Virus record (IMG/VR): IMGVR_UViG_3300012263_000119
Coordinates: 1-44,863 of that record
From: a virus
DNA length: 44,863 nt
Strand: one strand, 5' to 3'
Below, one piece after another: positions 8,539 through 16,413 of the stretch (position 1 is the first letter of the stretch; the number at the start of each line of letters is the position of its first letter). The position numbers and the translations under genes are program-made. The notes below the pieces were generated by a model. It saw only the letters and a program-made list of their open reading frames with translations. It was not told the DNA's origin and did not search any database.

Positions 8539-8770
8539 ATTATCTCTGCGAGAATTGCAAACAGAAAGCGCAAGAGCACTAAGTACCATGCAAGCAACCA
8601 ACGACAACATTTGGCAATTCAACCAACAGGCGCATCACAATAGTCAAAATTGGTACAGAGCTGTTATTAACTGGTATGTAGAACAGCATGGGGATTTACC
8701 TAGTAAAGTAGGACCAGGCATGGACATAAAATTAGTAATGGAAAATCAATGTACAAATACGAAGACATAA
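8525..8770 (+). CDS. Small helical hypothetical protein
   Basis: This 81-aa frame begins at TTG 8525 (MDIDKLSLRELQTESARAL), with AAGG about ten bases upstream; no in-frame ATG gives a sensible protein. It is predicted helical, with Gln/Asn-rich stretches and 'WYRAVINWYVEQHG' near the C-terminus. It overlaps the methyltransferase-like gene by 14 bases and the radical SAM gene by 22 bases, so it is held in the operon by translational coupling. No function is recognised; a small accessory protein of the neighbouring enzymes is possible. Confidence 0.45.
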   Translation: MDIDKLSLRELQTESARALSTMQATNDNIWQFNQQAHHNSQNWYRAVINWYVEQHGDLPSKVGPGMDIKLVMENQCTNTKT

Positions 8771-9828
8771 GAACAATACATTTAGAAAATACACAAAATT
8801 GCCAAGCAGCTTGCCCTATGTGCGATAGAAATCAAAACGGCGGAGATGTCAATCCGCATATTGATTTGAGCGAACTTACACTGACCGATATCAAAGTTAT
8901 GTTTGAACCCGACTTTATCAAGCAACTTGACACGTTGTACATGTGCGGCAACTTGGGTGATCCAATTGTTGCTCGTGACACGTTGGCAATTTTTGAGTAT
9001 TTTCGTAGTCACAATTCAACAATGTGGCTAAGCATGAATACAAATGCCGGAGCTAAAAGCGCACAATGGTGGACAAAGCTTGCTCAAGTATATGGAAGAA
9101 TGGGCGCAGTTATTTTTAGTGTAGACGGACTAGAGGATACCAACCACAAGTATAGACAAAACGTTGTTTGGGCTAACGTGGAAAGATCCATGCGGGCTTT
9201 CATTGCTGCTGGCGGCAGAGCCAGATGGGATTTTTTAATATTTGAACATAATCAGCACCAAGTAGAAGAAGCCGAAGAGTTAAGCAAACAAATGGGGTTT
9301 GAACGGTTTGTAGCAAAGAAAACTGGGCGATTTGTAACATCTAAAACTGAGAAAAAAGATTCGCATCAAGCAGTTAATGGCAAAGGCAACAACACTACAG
9401 AACTTAAAAAACCAGATGCAAAGTACCAAAATTCAGCTCTTAAAAAGCAAGATGTTATCGTTGACAAATACGGTAGCATGGATTCATACTATGACGCCGC
9501 CCCTATTAAGTGCAAAGTAAAGGACGAAGGAAACTTGTTCATTACAGCCGAAGGACTAGCAATGCCTTGTTGCTGGACTGCTGGCAGAATGTACAAGTGG
9601 TGGCACAAAGATCCTAAAGTAGAACAAATATGGGACTTTATTGATGACGCAGGCGGGAAAGATGCAGTTAATGCTAAGATACACGGATTAAAAGCAGTGT
9701 TTGATACTGGTATATTTGAAAATATAGAAGCAAGCTGGAATAAACCTAGTGTTGGCGAAGGAAAACTAAAGGTGTGCGGTATGAAGTGCGGCGCCGAGTT
9801 TGATCCATTTGCAGCACAGTTTAGGTAA
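8749..9828 (+). CDS. Radical SAM protein with SPASM-like C-terminal cysteines
   Basis: This 359-aa protein carries C18-x3-C22-x2-C25 (NCQAACPMCDR), the site of the catalytic [4Fe-4S]-SAM cluster. 'YMCGNLGDP' replaces the usual GGEP motif, followed by 'MNTNAGAKSAQWWTKL', 'SVDGLEDTNHKYR' and 'FIAAGGRARWDFLIFEHN'. A Lys/Asn-rich insertion follows near residues 200-235. Then come auxiliary-cluster type cysteines (IKCKV, MPCCW, KVCGMKCG). The same layout is seen in the genes at 15261 and 19932, so these are paralogues. The last 72 residues are nearly identical to the end of the gene at 12898. Family knowledge: such enzymes start radical chemistry on peptides or sugars; the substrate here is unknown. 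Confidence 0.8.
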   Translation: MYKYEDIRTIHLENTQNCQAACPMCDRNQNGGDVNPHIDLSELTLTDIKVMFEPDFIKQLDTLYMCGNLGDPIVARDTLAIFEYFRSHNSTMWLSMNTNAGAKSAQWWTKLAQVYGRMGAVIFSVDGLEDTNHKYRQNVVWANVERSMRAFIAAGGRARWDFLIFEHNQHQVEEAEELSKQMGFERFVAKKTGRFVTSKTEKKDSHQAVNGKGNNTTELKKPDAKYQNSALKKQDVIVDKYGSMDSYYDAAPIKCKVKDEGNLFITAEGLAMPCCWTAGRMYKWWHKDPKVEQIWDFIDDAGGKDAVNAKIHGLKAVFDTGIFENIEASWNKPSVGEGKLKVCGMKCGAEFDPFAAQFR

Positions 9829-9836
9829 GTATTATT

Positions 9837-11060
9837 ATGACACAGATTCCTTTATATTACAGAACTGATTTGCCCGAAGACAAACAAGAGTTTAAATATT
9901 GCTGCGGCCCCCCCCACCGATATTTAGATCATCGCTATTTTATCATAGGACACAACACACCTGATGCATACTTTGGTTTATTTGGCCCACCATTTGACGT
10001 TGTGTTTAGAGATAAAGTAGAAAGCGATAGTTTATACTATTTTCCGTTTTTGCCATCGCTTACTTCTATTGAAGAAGTAATAGACGAAGTAATTATTCCA
10101 GACTCTGTTGTTAGCGATATTAAAGCCAACCGCTGCAAAATCCTAGTCTACAATTCTTACGAAGGGTGGGACTGGAATTGGTGGAAATCGTTGGTTGCTC
10201 CTTTTATAAAACGGTATGATATTAGTTTAGATAACTTTGTATTTGTTTGTGCAAATCTAGCAGAAGCCCCTGGCATGAAAACAGCGTATCATAATTTTTG
10301 GGAGTACCAAACTAAATTTGAAAATACAAAGTGGTTAATACAGCATGGAAGTTTGGGAATTTCTCAAAAAAAGCATCGCGCAAAAAAGTTTATTTGTTTA
10401 AACCGTCGCCCCCATGCAGGCAGATTTGCAGGAGTAACATTGCTATACCCTCATATTGATAGAGGATATTTATCAATGGGGAAATGCGGTGATACAGCAG
10501 ATGGTTATTTTGATATCCAAGAAGCTCTTTTCCAACAAGAATCTCCAGAAATTTATAAAAAGTACATACAGTCTAGTATAAAAGAAAACATACCTCTTAA
10601 AATTAATGATAATGTAAATCCTGAAATAGATAACCCAGTGTCGGATTGGGCCACAGATAAATTTTATGATTCTTTTCTCCACATATGTCCTGAAACTTAT
10701 CAGTACAATACGCCAGGCAGAATGTTTTTTAGTGAAAAAATATTTAAGCCTATTATGTATATGCAGCCTTTTGTAATACTAGGTGAACCAAATTCGTTAG
10801 GCACATTACAAAGTATGGGATATAAAACATTTAATAGTGTACTAGATGAGAGTTACGACAGTAAAATAGATAACACAACGCGAGTTAACAGTGCAATAGA
10901 TTCTGCAGTTAAATTTTTTGACAGGCCCGATGACGAATTATACAACGACATGATTAAGATCAAAAGTATACTTGTACACAATCTTGCAATAATGAGTTAC
11001 CGATCACACATGATGGACTCTATACTGCAAGATACCCTATATAAATACTTGCATGAGTAG
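9837..11060 (+). CDS. Conserved phage protein, possibly a glycosyltransferase
   Basis: This 407-aa soluble protein starts MTQIPLYYRTDLPED. An N-terminal half with 'KILVYNSYEGWDWNWWKSL' and 'FVFVCANL' is followed by 'KKFICLNRRPHAGRFAG', and near residue 305 by 'FFSEKIFKPIMYMQPFVIL'. The 'EKIFKP-(I)-PFVILG' block recalls the donor-binding region of GT10/exostosin-like GT-B glycosyltransferases. This is my best reading but is not certain. It sits between a radical SAM gene and an SGNH hydrolase and overlaps the latter by 8 bases. Confidence 0.45.
   Translation: MTQIPLYYRTDLPEDKQEFKYCCGPPHRYLDHRYFIIGHNTPDAYFGLFGPPFDVVFRDKVESDSLYYFPFLPSLTSIEEVIDEVIIPDSVVSDIKANRCKILVYNSYEGWDWNWWKSLVAPFIKRYDISLDNFVFVCANLAEAPGMKTAYHNFWEYQTKFENTKWLIQHGSLGISQKKHRAKKFICLNRRPHAGRFAGVTLLYPHIDRGYLSMGKCGDTADGYFDIQEALFQQESPEIYKKYIQSSIKENIPLKINDNVNPEIDNPVSDWATDKFYDSFLHICPETYQYNTPGRMFFSEKIFKPIMYMQPFVILGEPNSLGTLQSMGYKTFNSVLDESYDSKIDNTTRVNSAIDSAVKFFDRPDDELYNDMIKIKSILVHNLAIMSYRSHMMDSILQDTLYKYLHE
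11040..11047 (+). promoter_or_regulatory. Late promoter octamer TATAAATA just before the SGNH gene
   Basis: A perfect TATAAATA (followed by CT, as in the T4 late consensus) ends 5 bases before the ATG at 11053. A late transcript starting 6-7 bases downstream would begin at or beside the start codon, so it would be leaderless. The same spacing recurs before the paralogue at 14067 and before the gene at 22354. Confidence 0.45.
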
Positions 11061-11652
11061 AATAATAACAGTTGGATGCTCTTATACATACGGCCACGGG
11101 TTGTCCGATTGTATAGATAGTAACAGTAATGCCCAAGGACCTTGTCCTAGTAAGTTAGGGTATGCTCAGATTGTAGCCGATCATTTAGAGAGATCTCTAA
11201 TTAATTTAGCACAATGCGGCATAGGTGATAAACAAATTATGAATATAGTAGATAATACTTTATTTGATCCGGATGACATTTGCCTAATACAGTGGAGTCA
11301 TAATGACCGTTACTGCATTCTAAACAAACAAGAAACTGTTGCGATTGGCCCGTGGATGGATAATAAAATAACTAAAACGTATTATAAAAGCATACACAAC
11401 GAGAATGATGCAACTGTTATGCGTGATGTATACATTAATTATATTAACTTAAAGTTACAGTCTCTTGGAATTGTTACATATAACATATTGCCAATTGATG
11501 CATACCTGTGTGATTTGAATATTAATCAGTCAGTTAAAATGTCCGATAAAAACTTACAATATTTTAGAGTTGACTGTGCATTGGACAAGCAACATCCAGG
11601 AAAAAAAAGCAATAAACGCTTTGCAGAATACTTGATAAAGGAGTACTTTTAA
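11053..11652 (+). CDS. SGNH/GDSL-like hydrolase (copy 1)
   Basis: This 199-aa protein starts MSRIITVGCSYTYGHG. 'VGCSYTYG' is the block I segment holding the nucleophilic serine; 'INLAQCGIGDKQI' supplies block II Gly; 'QWSHNDR' is block III (G/S-x-N-D); and 'DKQHPGKKS' near the C-terminus is block V with the catalytic Asp and His. The length fits a minimal SGNH domain, and there is no signal peptide. Family knowledge: such enzymes remove or transfer acyl groups, often on sugars. A paralogue lies at 14067. A one-base junction leads into the UDP-glucose dehydrogenase gene. Confidence 0.65.
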   Translation: MSRIITVGCSYTYGHGLSDCIDSNSNAQGPCPSKLGYAQIVADHLERSLINLAQCGIGDKQIMNIVDNTLFDPDDICLIQWSHNDRYCILNKQETVAIGPWMDNKITKTYYKSIHNENDATVMRDVYINYINLKLQSLGIVTYNILPIDAYLCDLNINQSVKMSDKNLQYFRVDCALDKQHPGKKSNKRFAEYLIKEYF

Positions 11653-12879
11653 ATGAAAATAGGATTCATTGGCATTGGCAAATTGGGAATGCCGTGTGCT
11701 GAAGCTATAGCAGACGGTGGACACAATGTAGTAGGATATGACATTGCTGAATGCACTTCCGAAGTAGTAACAATAGCAAACTCGATTAAAGAATGTGTAA
11801 AAGACAAAGACATTGTGTTCATTGCAGTGCCAACACCACACGATCCAGAGTATGATGGCAGAGCACCAACAGCACACCTTGCACCTAAAGACTTCAACTA
11901 TGACATTGTCAAATCGGTGATAGCAGAAGCCAACAAGCATATGACCGAGGACCAATTACTGGTATTGATCAGCACAGTGTTACCAGGCACAACGCGCAGA
12001 GAATTTATCCCTATTGTTACCAACACTAGGTTCATATACAATCCATACCTTATTGCAATGGGCAGTGTAGCATGGGACATGGTTAATCCAGAGATGGTAA
12101 TGATCGGCACAGAAGATGGGTCACAAACTGGCGACGCTAAAATGTTAGTTGATTTTTATAAAACAATTATGCAAAATAATCCACGTTATGAAATTGGTAC
12201 ATGGGACGAGTGCGAGTGCATTAAGGTTTTCTATAATACTATGATTAGTGCAAAGATTGGCATTGTCAACATGATTCAAGACGTAGCAGAAGCACAAGGC
12301 AACATCAACGTAGATATTGTAACAGAAGCCTTGGCCAAGTCAACCATGCGCATTACAGGCCCGCAGTATATGACTGCTGGTATGGGCGACGGGGGCGGTT
12401 GCCATCCCCGTGATAACATTGCATTGCGCTACATGGCAGAAAAGTTAAATCTAGGGTATGATATGTTTGACGCTATCATGAACGCACGTGACATACAAGC
12501 TAAGAATATTGCCAAACAGTTAGTGTTCCAAAGTAAATTCCATAATATGGATATTGTAATACACGGCAAGTCATACAAACCCGGTGTGTCTTATATCGAC
12601 GGCAGTTACAGTTTATTAGTGGGGCATTTTTGTGAACAGTTAGGAATCAAACCTATCTATATTGATCCGTTAACAGGCGACAAGTATACACCAATTACAC
12701 CATGTGTATTTTTACTGGCGCACGATTCAAACACTACATACAAATATCTGGGCAGCGATAATCCACAAAAAATGTATTGTCATATCCCAGATGACAGCAT
12801 TGTAGTTGATCCTTGGCGTACATATACCAATGATGATGTCACTGTGATTCATTATGGTAATACTAGGCAGTTTAAATAG
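11653..12879 (+). CDS. ugd: UDP-glucose 6-dehydrogenase family protein
   Basis: This 408-aa protein starts MKIGFIGIGKLGMPCAEA, with the NAD-binding GxGxLG at residues 7-12. It has 'IVFIAVPTP' and 'ISTVLPGTTR' of the dehydrogenase Rossmann fold, the central helix with 'ECIKVFYNTMISAKIG' holding the conserved Lys191, and the active-site block 'MGDGGGCHPRDN' with catalytic Cys250. The length fits the family (about 390-440). These enzymes oxidise UDP-glucose to UDP-glucuronate with NAD; the UDP-mannose branch is a less likely alternative. In this phage it would supply an acidic sugar for the glycosyltransferases around it. Confidence 0.85.
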   Translation: MKIGFIGIGKLGMPCAEAIADGGHNVVGYDIAECTSEVVTIANSIKECVKDKDIVFIAVPTPHDPEYDGRAPTAHLAPKDFNYDIVKSVIAEANKHMTEDQLLVLISTVLPGTTRREFIPIVTNTRFIYNPYLIAMGSVAWDMVNPEMVMIGTEDGSQTGDAKMLVDFYKTIMQNNPRYEIGTWDECECIKVFYNTMISAKIGIVNMIQDVAEAQGNINVDIVTEALAKSTMRITGPQYMTAGMGDGGGCHPRDNIALRYMAEKLNLGYDMFDAIMNARDIQAKNIAKQLVFQSKFHNMDIVIHGKSYKPGVSYIDGSYSLLVGHFCEQLGIKPIYIDPLTGDKYTPITPCVFLLAHDSNTTYKYLGSDNPQKMYCHIPDDSIVVDPWRTYTNDDVTVIHYGNTRQFK

Positions 12880-12897
12880 CATTGGTATATATTGAGT

Positions 12898-14043
12898 ATG
12901 AGTATTGACCTTGAACATCTAAATTTAAAACGCGCAGTAATTGAAGTCTTTGGAGGTTGTAATTATACTTGTCAAATGTGTCCTCAGGGATCCGCCGAAG
13001 GCAGAGAAAAAGAATTTTTAAAAAAAATGCCATTGCGGCAATTTGAAAGTATTCTTGATCAAATTACTCCTAAATACGGATATCCAGTGATTAATCTTGA
13101 GGGATCAGGCGAACCGACTATGGCAAAAGACCTCCATGAGTATATCGCAGCATGTACTAAACGTGGCTTAAAGTCTTACTTATATTGCAACGGTGCTAAA
13201 TTTACAGGGCAGTACATGAAAGACTGTATTGATGCCGGATTGTCGCTTATTAGATTTTCTGTAATAGGGTACAATCGAGAATTGTACCAGAAATGGATGA
13301 GTAAAGATAACTGGGATTTAATAAAGTCAAATACCACTGAAGCAGCCGCATACGTGAAAGAAGTAAATTCTAAATGTTCTGTTCAGAGTTATCATCTAAT
13401 CTTAGACCCTAAAAATGCAGAATGGGAAGCTGAACAATATAAAAATAATTTTATTATTCCCACAGGCGTAATTTCTTATATCTGGAAAATGCACAACTGG
13501 AGTGGAAATCATTCTCCGGAATACATTCGCTCTGGTAAAAAACGAAGTTGTGGCCGCCCGTCTGCTGAGGAACTAACAGTTCGTGCCGGAGGAGTTAACG
13601 GTATGACAGCAGCAGTAACTCCGTGTTGTCAGGTCCTAGGACCGCCGAGCGAAAGTAAAAGTGTTCTAGGACATCTTTCGAGTCAAACCTTTGAAGAAAT
13701 TTGGACAGGCAATCTTTATACCGAACTAAGAGAAAAACACAATGCAGGTGACTTTGACAGTATTTCTTACTGCAAGGGCTGCGACTTCCTACAAGAAGAT
13801 ACTGATGTGTTGTGCTGGACCAATGATCCCAAAGTAGAACAAGTATGGGACTTTATTGATGAAGCCGGCGGCAAGGATGCAGTCAATGCCAAGATACACG
13901 GGTTAAAAGCTGTGTTTGATACTGGCATATTTGAAAACATAGAAGCAAGTTGGAACAAACCCAGCTGCGCCGACGGAAAATTAAAAGTATGCAGTATGAA
14001 GTGCGGCGCCGAGTTTGATCCATTTTCGGCGCAGTTTAAGTAA
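12898..14043 (+). CDS. Chimeric radical SAM/SPASM protein
   Basis: I chose ATG 12898 (MSIDLEHLNLKRAVIE) over a TTG two codons upstream; the protein is 381 aa. C21-x3-C25-x2-C28 (GGCNYTCQMCPQG) binds the radical cluster and 'NLEGSGEPTMAKDL' is the GGEP-type SAM site. A standard SPASM part follows with 'RSCGRPSAEE', 'VTPCCQV', 'SFEEIW'-like 'TFEEIWTGN' and 'YCKGCDF'. A normal SPASM protein would end about there. Instead 72 residues continue that are nearly identical to the end of the 8749 protein, so this gene is a fusion. Family knowledge links SPASM proteins to peptide or sugar modification. Confidence 0.8.
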   Translation: MSIDLEHLNLKRAVIEVFGGCNYTCQMCPQGSAEGREKEFLKKMPLRQFESILDQITPKYGYPVINLEGSGEPTMAKDLHEYIAACTKRGLKSYLYCNGAKFTGQYMKDCIDAGLSLIRFSVIGYNRELYQKWMSKDNWDLIKSNTTEAAAYVKEVNSKCSVQSYHLILDPKNAEWEAEQYKNNFIIPTGVISYIWKMHNWSGNHSPEYIRSGKKRSCGRPSAEELTVRAGGVNGMTAAVTPCCQVLGPPSESKSVLGHLSSQTFEEIWTGNLYTELREKHNAGDFDSISYCKGCDFLQEDTDVLCWTNDPKVEQVWDFIDEAGGKDAVNAKIHGLKAVFDTGIFENIEASWNKPSCADGKLKVCSMKCGAEFDPFSAQFK

Positions 14044-14053
14044 TAATTCTTGG

Positions 14054-14061
14054 CATAAATA
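14054..14061 (+). promoter_or_regulatory. Late promoter-like octamer CATAAATA before SGNH copy 2
   Basis: CATAAATACTTG ends a few bases before the ATG at 14067, the same layout as before SGNH copy 1 (TATAAATACTTG). It lies in the 23-base gap after the chimeric radical SAM gene. Confidence 0.45.
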
Positions 14062-14066
14062 CTTGT

Positions 14067-14669
14067 ATGAATAAGTTAATAACAATTGGATGTTCATACA
14101 CTTTTGGACACGGATTGGCCGATTGTATACACTCCGACGGTGTTCATCCGCTGGATGAACCTAGTAAGTTGGGCTTTGCTCAGATAGTTGCCACTCATTT
14201 AAGGCGCAAACTGGTAAACTTATCTGTTCCTGGCGCCGGCGATAAACACATTATGCACATCGCTGACAATACTAATTTCGATTTGTCTGATATTTGCGTA
14301 ATACAGTGGAGTCATAATGACCGTCATTGCATTATAAAACAGCACACTAACGTTCAGATAGGAACGTGGAAGTATGACAAGCCATCAAAACCATATTACA
14401 AATTTTTACACAACGATTGGGATTCAACTATCATGCGTTGTGTGTACATCAATTACATCAACTTAAAATTACGATCACTCGGTATTAAAACATACAATAT
14501 ATTACCGGTAGACGCACATCCAAAAACTTTAAACATTGACCGGTCAATTACTATGTCAGATAAAAACCTGCAATCTTTTAAAGTAGACAGAGCGCTAGAC
14601 AACTCTCACCCTGGGCCCAAAAGTCAAAAACTTTTTGCAGAATATTTAATAAACAAATACTTTGCCTAA
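14067..14669 (+). CDS. SGNH/GDSL-like hydrolase (copy 2)
   Basis: This 200-aa protein (MNKLITIGCSYTFGHGLAD) is a clear paralogue of the gene at 11053. It shares 'GCSYTFGHGLADCI', 'PSKLGFAQIVA', 'DICVIQWSHNDRHC', 'VYINYINLKLRSLGI' and the C-terminal 'SHPGPKSQKLFAEYLI'. All SGNH blocks are kept: Ser in GCSYT, Asn-Asp in SHND, and the Asp/His pair in DNSHPG. It follows the duplicated C-terminal module of the chimeric radical SAM gene, which suggests that module and hydrolase were copied together. Its acyl substrate is unknown. Confidence 0.65.
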   Translation: MNKLITIGCSYTFGHGLADCIHSDGVHPLDEPSKLGFAQIVATHLRRKLVNLSVPGAGDKHIMHIADNTNFDLSDICVIQWSHNDRHCIIKQHTNVQIGTWKYDKPSKPYYKFLHNDWDSTIMRCVYINYINLKLRSLGIKTYNILPVDAHPKTLNIDRSITMSDKNLQSFKVDRALDNSHPGPKSQKLFAEYLINKYFA

Positions 14670-14673
14670 ATAC

Positions 14674-14702
14674 TAGACAATTGAAATAATGTGTGCTACA
14701 AT
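14674..14702 (+). promoter_or_regulatory. Sigma70-like promoter with extended -10
   Basis: TAGACA at 14674-14679, a 17-base spacer ending in TGTGC, and TACAAT at 14697-14702. A late-like CCTAAATA at 14665-14672 lies immediately upstream, so the kinase gene and those after it could be read both early and late. Confidence 0.5.
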
Positions 14703-14735
14703 AGACTAATATAAGTATTGAGAGAAATAATACCA

Positions 14736-15254
14736 ATGATAGACAGATACTCGAAGATCGAGTTTAAAGATGATATTGTCTTTAAAACAGTACGCAACAC
14801 CAACTTCCAGCCAATTAATCAACAATGGTTAAAACATTACTCTAACTTGTCAAAATCTAATCCTGCATTGGTAAAGGTACTTGGGTTGGTTGACCATGAA
14901 ACATATACCATGGAATTTTTAGATATTGTTGATACTATTGAAAGTGTTTTGAAAAGAGAAGAATACTATCACTTGATTACCAAAGACTTAATTTGTGATA
15001 TAATTATCACTATAAATAATACTTGGAGTCAATCAATGCAGGAATCTAAAAAGTTAAAAAACAACACATTTTTTGTAAACTGTGATTTAAGTCTAAGCAA
15101 TATTGTGCTAACAACTTCGAACGAAGTTAAGATAATAGATCCTGAATCGTTTACATTTGTACAAAATTTAGAATATACTGAAAAGTATTATATGACTCAG
15201 ATAAATTTAATGTCCAATCTACAAACATATTATGCAAGGACTTCAGTTAAGTAA
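14736..15254 (+). CDS. Small aminoglycoside/choline kinase-like protein
   Basis: I chose ATG 14736 (MIDRYSKIEFKDD) rather than a TTG six codons earlier; the protein is 172 aa. 'FFVNCDLSLSNIVL' holds Asp117 and Asn122 of the kinase catalytic loop (HxDxxxxN type, with Cys in place of the usual Gly), and 'VKIIDPESF' (Asp135) is the DFG/DxE metal site. The typical APH/choline kinase fold is 250-300 residues, so this is a compact version without much of the N-lobe; no clear ATP-binding Lys block is seen. It could phosphorylate a small alcohol or sugar. It lies 6 bases before a radical SAM gene. Confidence 0.5.
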   Translation: MIDRYSKIEFKDDIVFKTVRNTNFQPINQQWLKHYSNLSKSNPALVKVLGLVDHETYTMEFLDIVDTIESVLKREEYYHLITKDLICDIIITINNTWSQSMQESKKLKNNTFFVNCDLSLSNIVLTTSNEVKIIDPESFTFVQNLEYTEKYYMTQINLMSNLQTYYARTSVK

Positions 15255-15260
15255 CCAAAT

Positions 15261-16334
15261 ATGAACTTATTAAACATCAAAAAAGTCGAATTAGAAATTA
15301 CAAGTGATTGTAATGCAGCTTGCCCTGGTTGTGCAAGAACGCAGAATTTTGGTAAATTTTTAGTCACTGGGTTTGGACTTGCTGATATAAAGCGATTGTT
15401 TCCTTCGCGAGAATATATTGCAGGCAAGCAATTTAAATTCTGCGGAGTGCTTGGCGACCCGGCACTCAACATAGAATGTGTCGATATGGTAGAATATCTG
15501 TCCACCAACGGCGGATTTTGTCAATTGAGCACCAATGGCGGTTATCAAACAGCAACGTGGTGGCACCGACTTGGCGAGTTGAGCAAAGAAACAAAGAATG
15601 TCGAGATCAACTTTTGCATCGACGGCCACAGAGAAACCAATCACGTCTATAGGGTAAACACCAACTTTAAAGTAATCGACCGTAATATGCAAGCATACCG
15701 AGCCGGCGGCGCTGGCCACTCTGCTGCAACTTGGATATTTATTGTATTTGATCACAATGAGTATGAGTTGCCTGCTGCTGAGGCGCATGCTAAGTCGCTG
15801 GGGTTCAAGTTTGCAACTAGAACTGGAATGAGAAACAGTTACCACGACTGGGTTTCTATTATAAAGAAACGAGATGCTAATACAAAAAAACTAGTTACTG
15901 AACAAAGTGTAATTACAACCTCTGGCAAAAAAGAACATACTAAAAAACAACAGGTTTATGAACTTGCTGAATTTATTGAAAACTATAAAAATAACGATAG
16001 CTACCAAACACAACGAGTGGTTTCGTCGATCACTTGCAAATATGTACACGAAGCCGAAATATTTATTAGTGCCCAGCTTGAAGTTTGGCCATGTTGCTTT
16101 CTTTGGGACAGCACGTTTAAAAATAGAGATCAAATTACAGACAAGTTATCAAAATACACAAACGGATGGAACAGTGTCAAGGATCAGGATATAGACGCCG
16201 TATTATCTCATGATTGGTTTTCTGAAGTGTTAGAACAAAGTTGGAATCCGGCCCACGCACAGCATTTGTCACGGTGTATACTAACTTGCGCTCATAACAA
16301 AGCATATCATAATGAAATAACCATAAAACAATAA
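15261..16334 (+). CDS. Radical SAM protein, paralogue of the 8749 and 19932 proteins
   Basis: This 357-aa protein starts MNLLNIKKVELEITSDCNAA. C17-x3-C21-x2-C24 (DCNAACPGCAR) is the radical cluster site. 'FKFCGVLGDPALN', 'LSTNGGYQTATWWHRLGEL', 'FCIDGHRETNHVYR' and 'FIVFDHNEYELPAAEAHAK' follow in the same order as in the 8749 and 19932 proteins. A Lys/Thr-rich insertion lies near residues 195-240. Auxiliary cysteines are in 'SSITCKYV', 'VWPCCFLW' and 'SRCILTCAH', suggesting an extra Fe-S cluster. The FCGxxGDP motif in place of GGEP marks this subfamily. Substrate unknown. Confidence 0.78.
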   Translation: MNLLNIKKVELEITSDCNAACPGCARTQNFGKFLVTGFGLADIKRLFPSREYIAGKQFKFCGVLGDPALNIECVDMVEYLSTNGGFCQLSTNGGYQTATWWHRLGELSKETKNVEINFCIDGHRETNHVYRVNTNFKVIDRNMQAYRAGGAGHSAATWIFIVFDHNEYELPAAEAHAKSLGFKFATRTGMRNSYHDWVSIIKKRDANTKKLVTEQSVITTSGKKEHTKKQQVYELAEFIENYKNNDSYQTQRVVSSITCKYVHEAEIFISAQLEVWPCCFLWDSTFKNRDQITDKLSKYTNGWNSVKDQDIDAVLSHDWFSEVLEQSWNPAHAQHLSRCILTCAHNKAYHNEITIKQ

Positions 16335-16377
16335 TTTTGTGTTGTAGTTCAGATTACCAGCAGCAGAAATATACGTA

Positions 16378-16385
16378 TATAAATA
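16378..16385 (+). promoter_or_regulatory. Late promoter octamer TATAAATA before the PP-loop gene
   Basis: A perfect TATAAATA lies in the 79-base gap between the radical SAM gene and the PP-loop gene. A start near 16392 leaves a leader of about 22 bases with the ribosome site AGGAAAA before ATG 16414, a textbook arrangement for a T4-type late gene. Confidence 0.55.
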
Positions 16386-16413
16386 TATACTAATATAGTA
16401 GGAAAATAACAAC

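Larger units (their letters stand above)
9610..14043 (+). repeat. Duplicated 219-base module (9610-9828 and 13825-14043)
   Basis: Two radical SAM genes end in the same 72-residue module starting DPKVEQ and ending at the stop codon, without indels. By hand count 64 of 72 residues and 190 of 219 bases match, with most differences synonymous. Upstream of the module the two proteins belong to different radical SAM subfamilies. The entry spans both copies; only their end segments are duplicated. Confidence 0.92.

Noticed and set aside
15011-15018. TATAAATA inside the kinase gene as a late promoter
   Set aside because: It lies mid-gene with no start codon downstream that begins a gene; expected by chance in AT-rich coding DNA.
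15360-15845. 161-residue leftward ORF within a radical SAM gene
   Set aside because: Antisense to the conserved radical SAM core; composition is that of a shadow frame.
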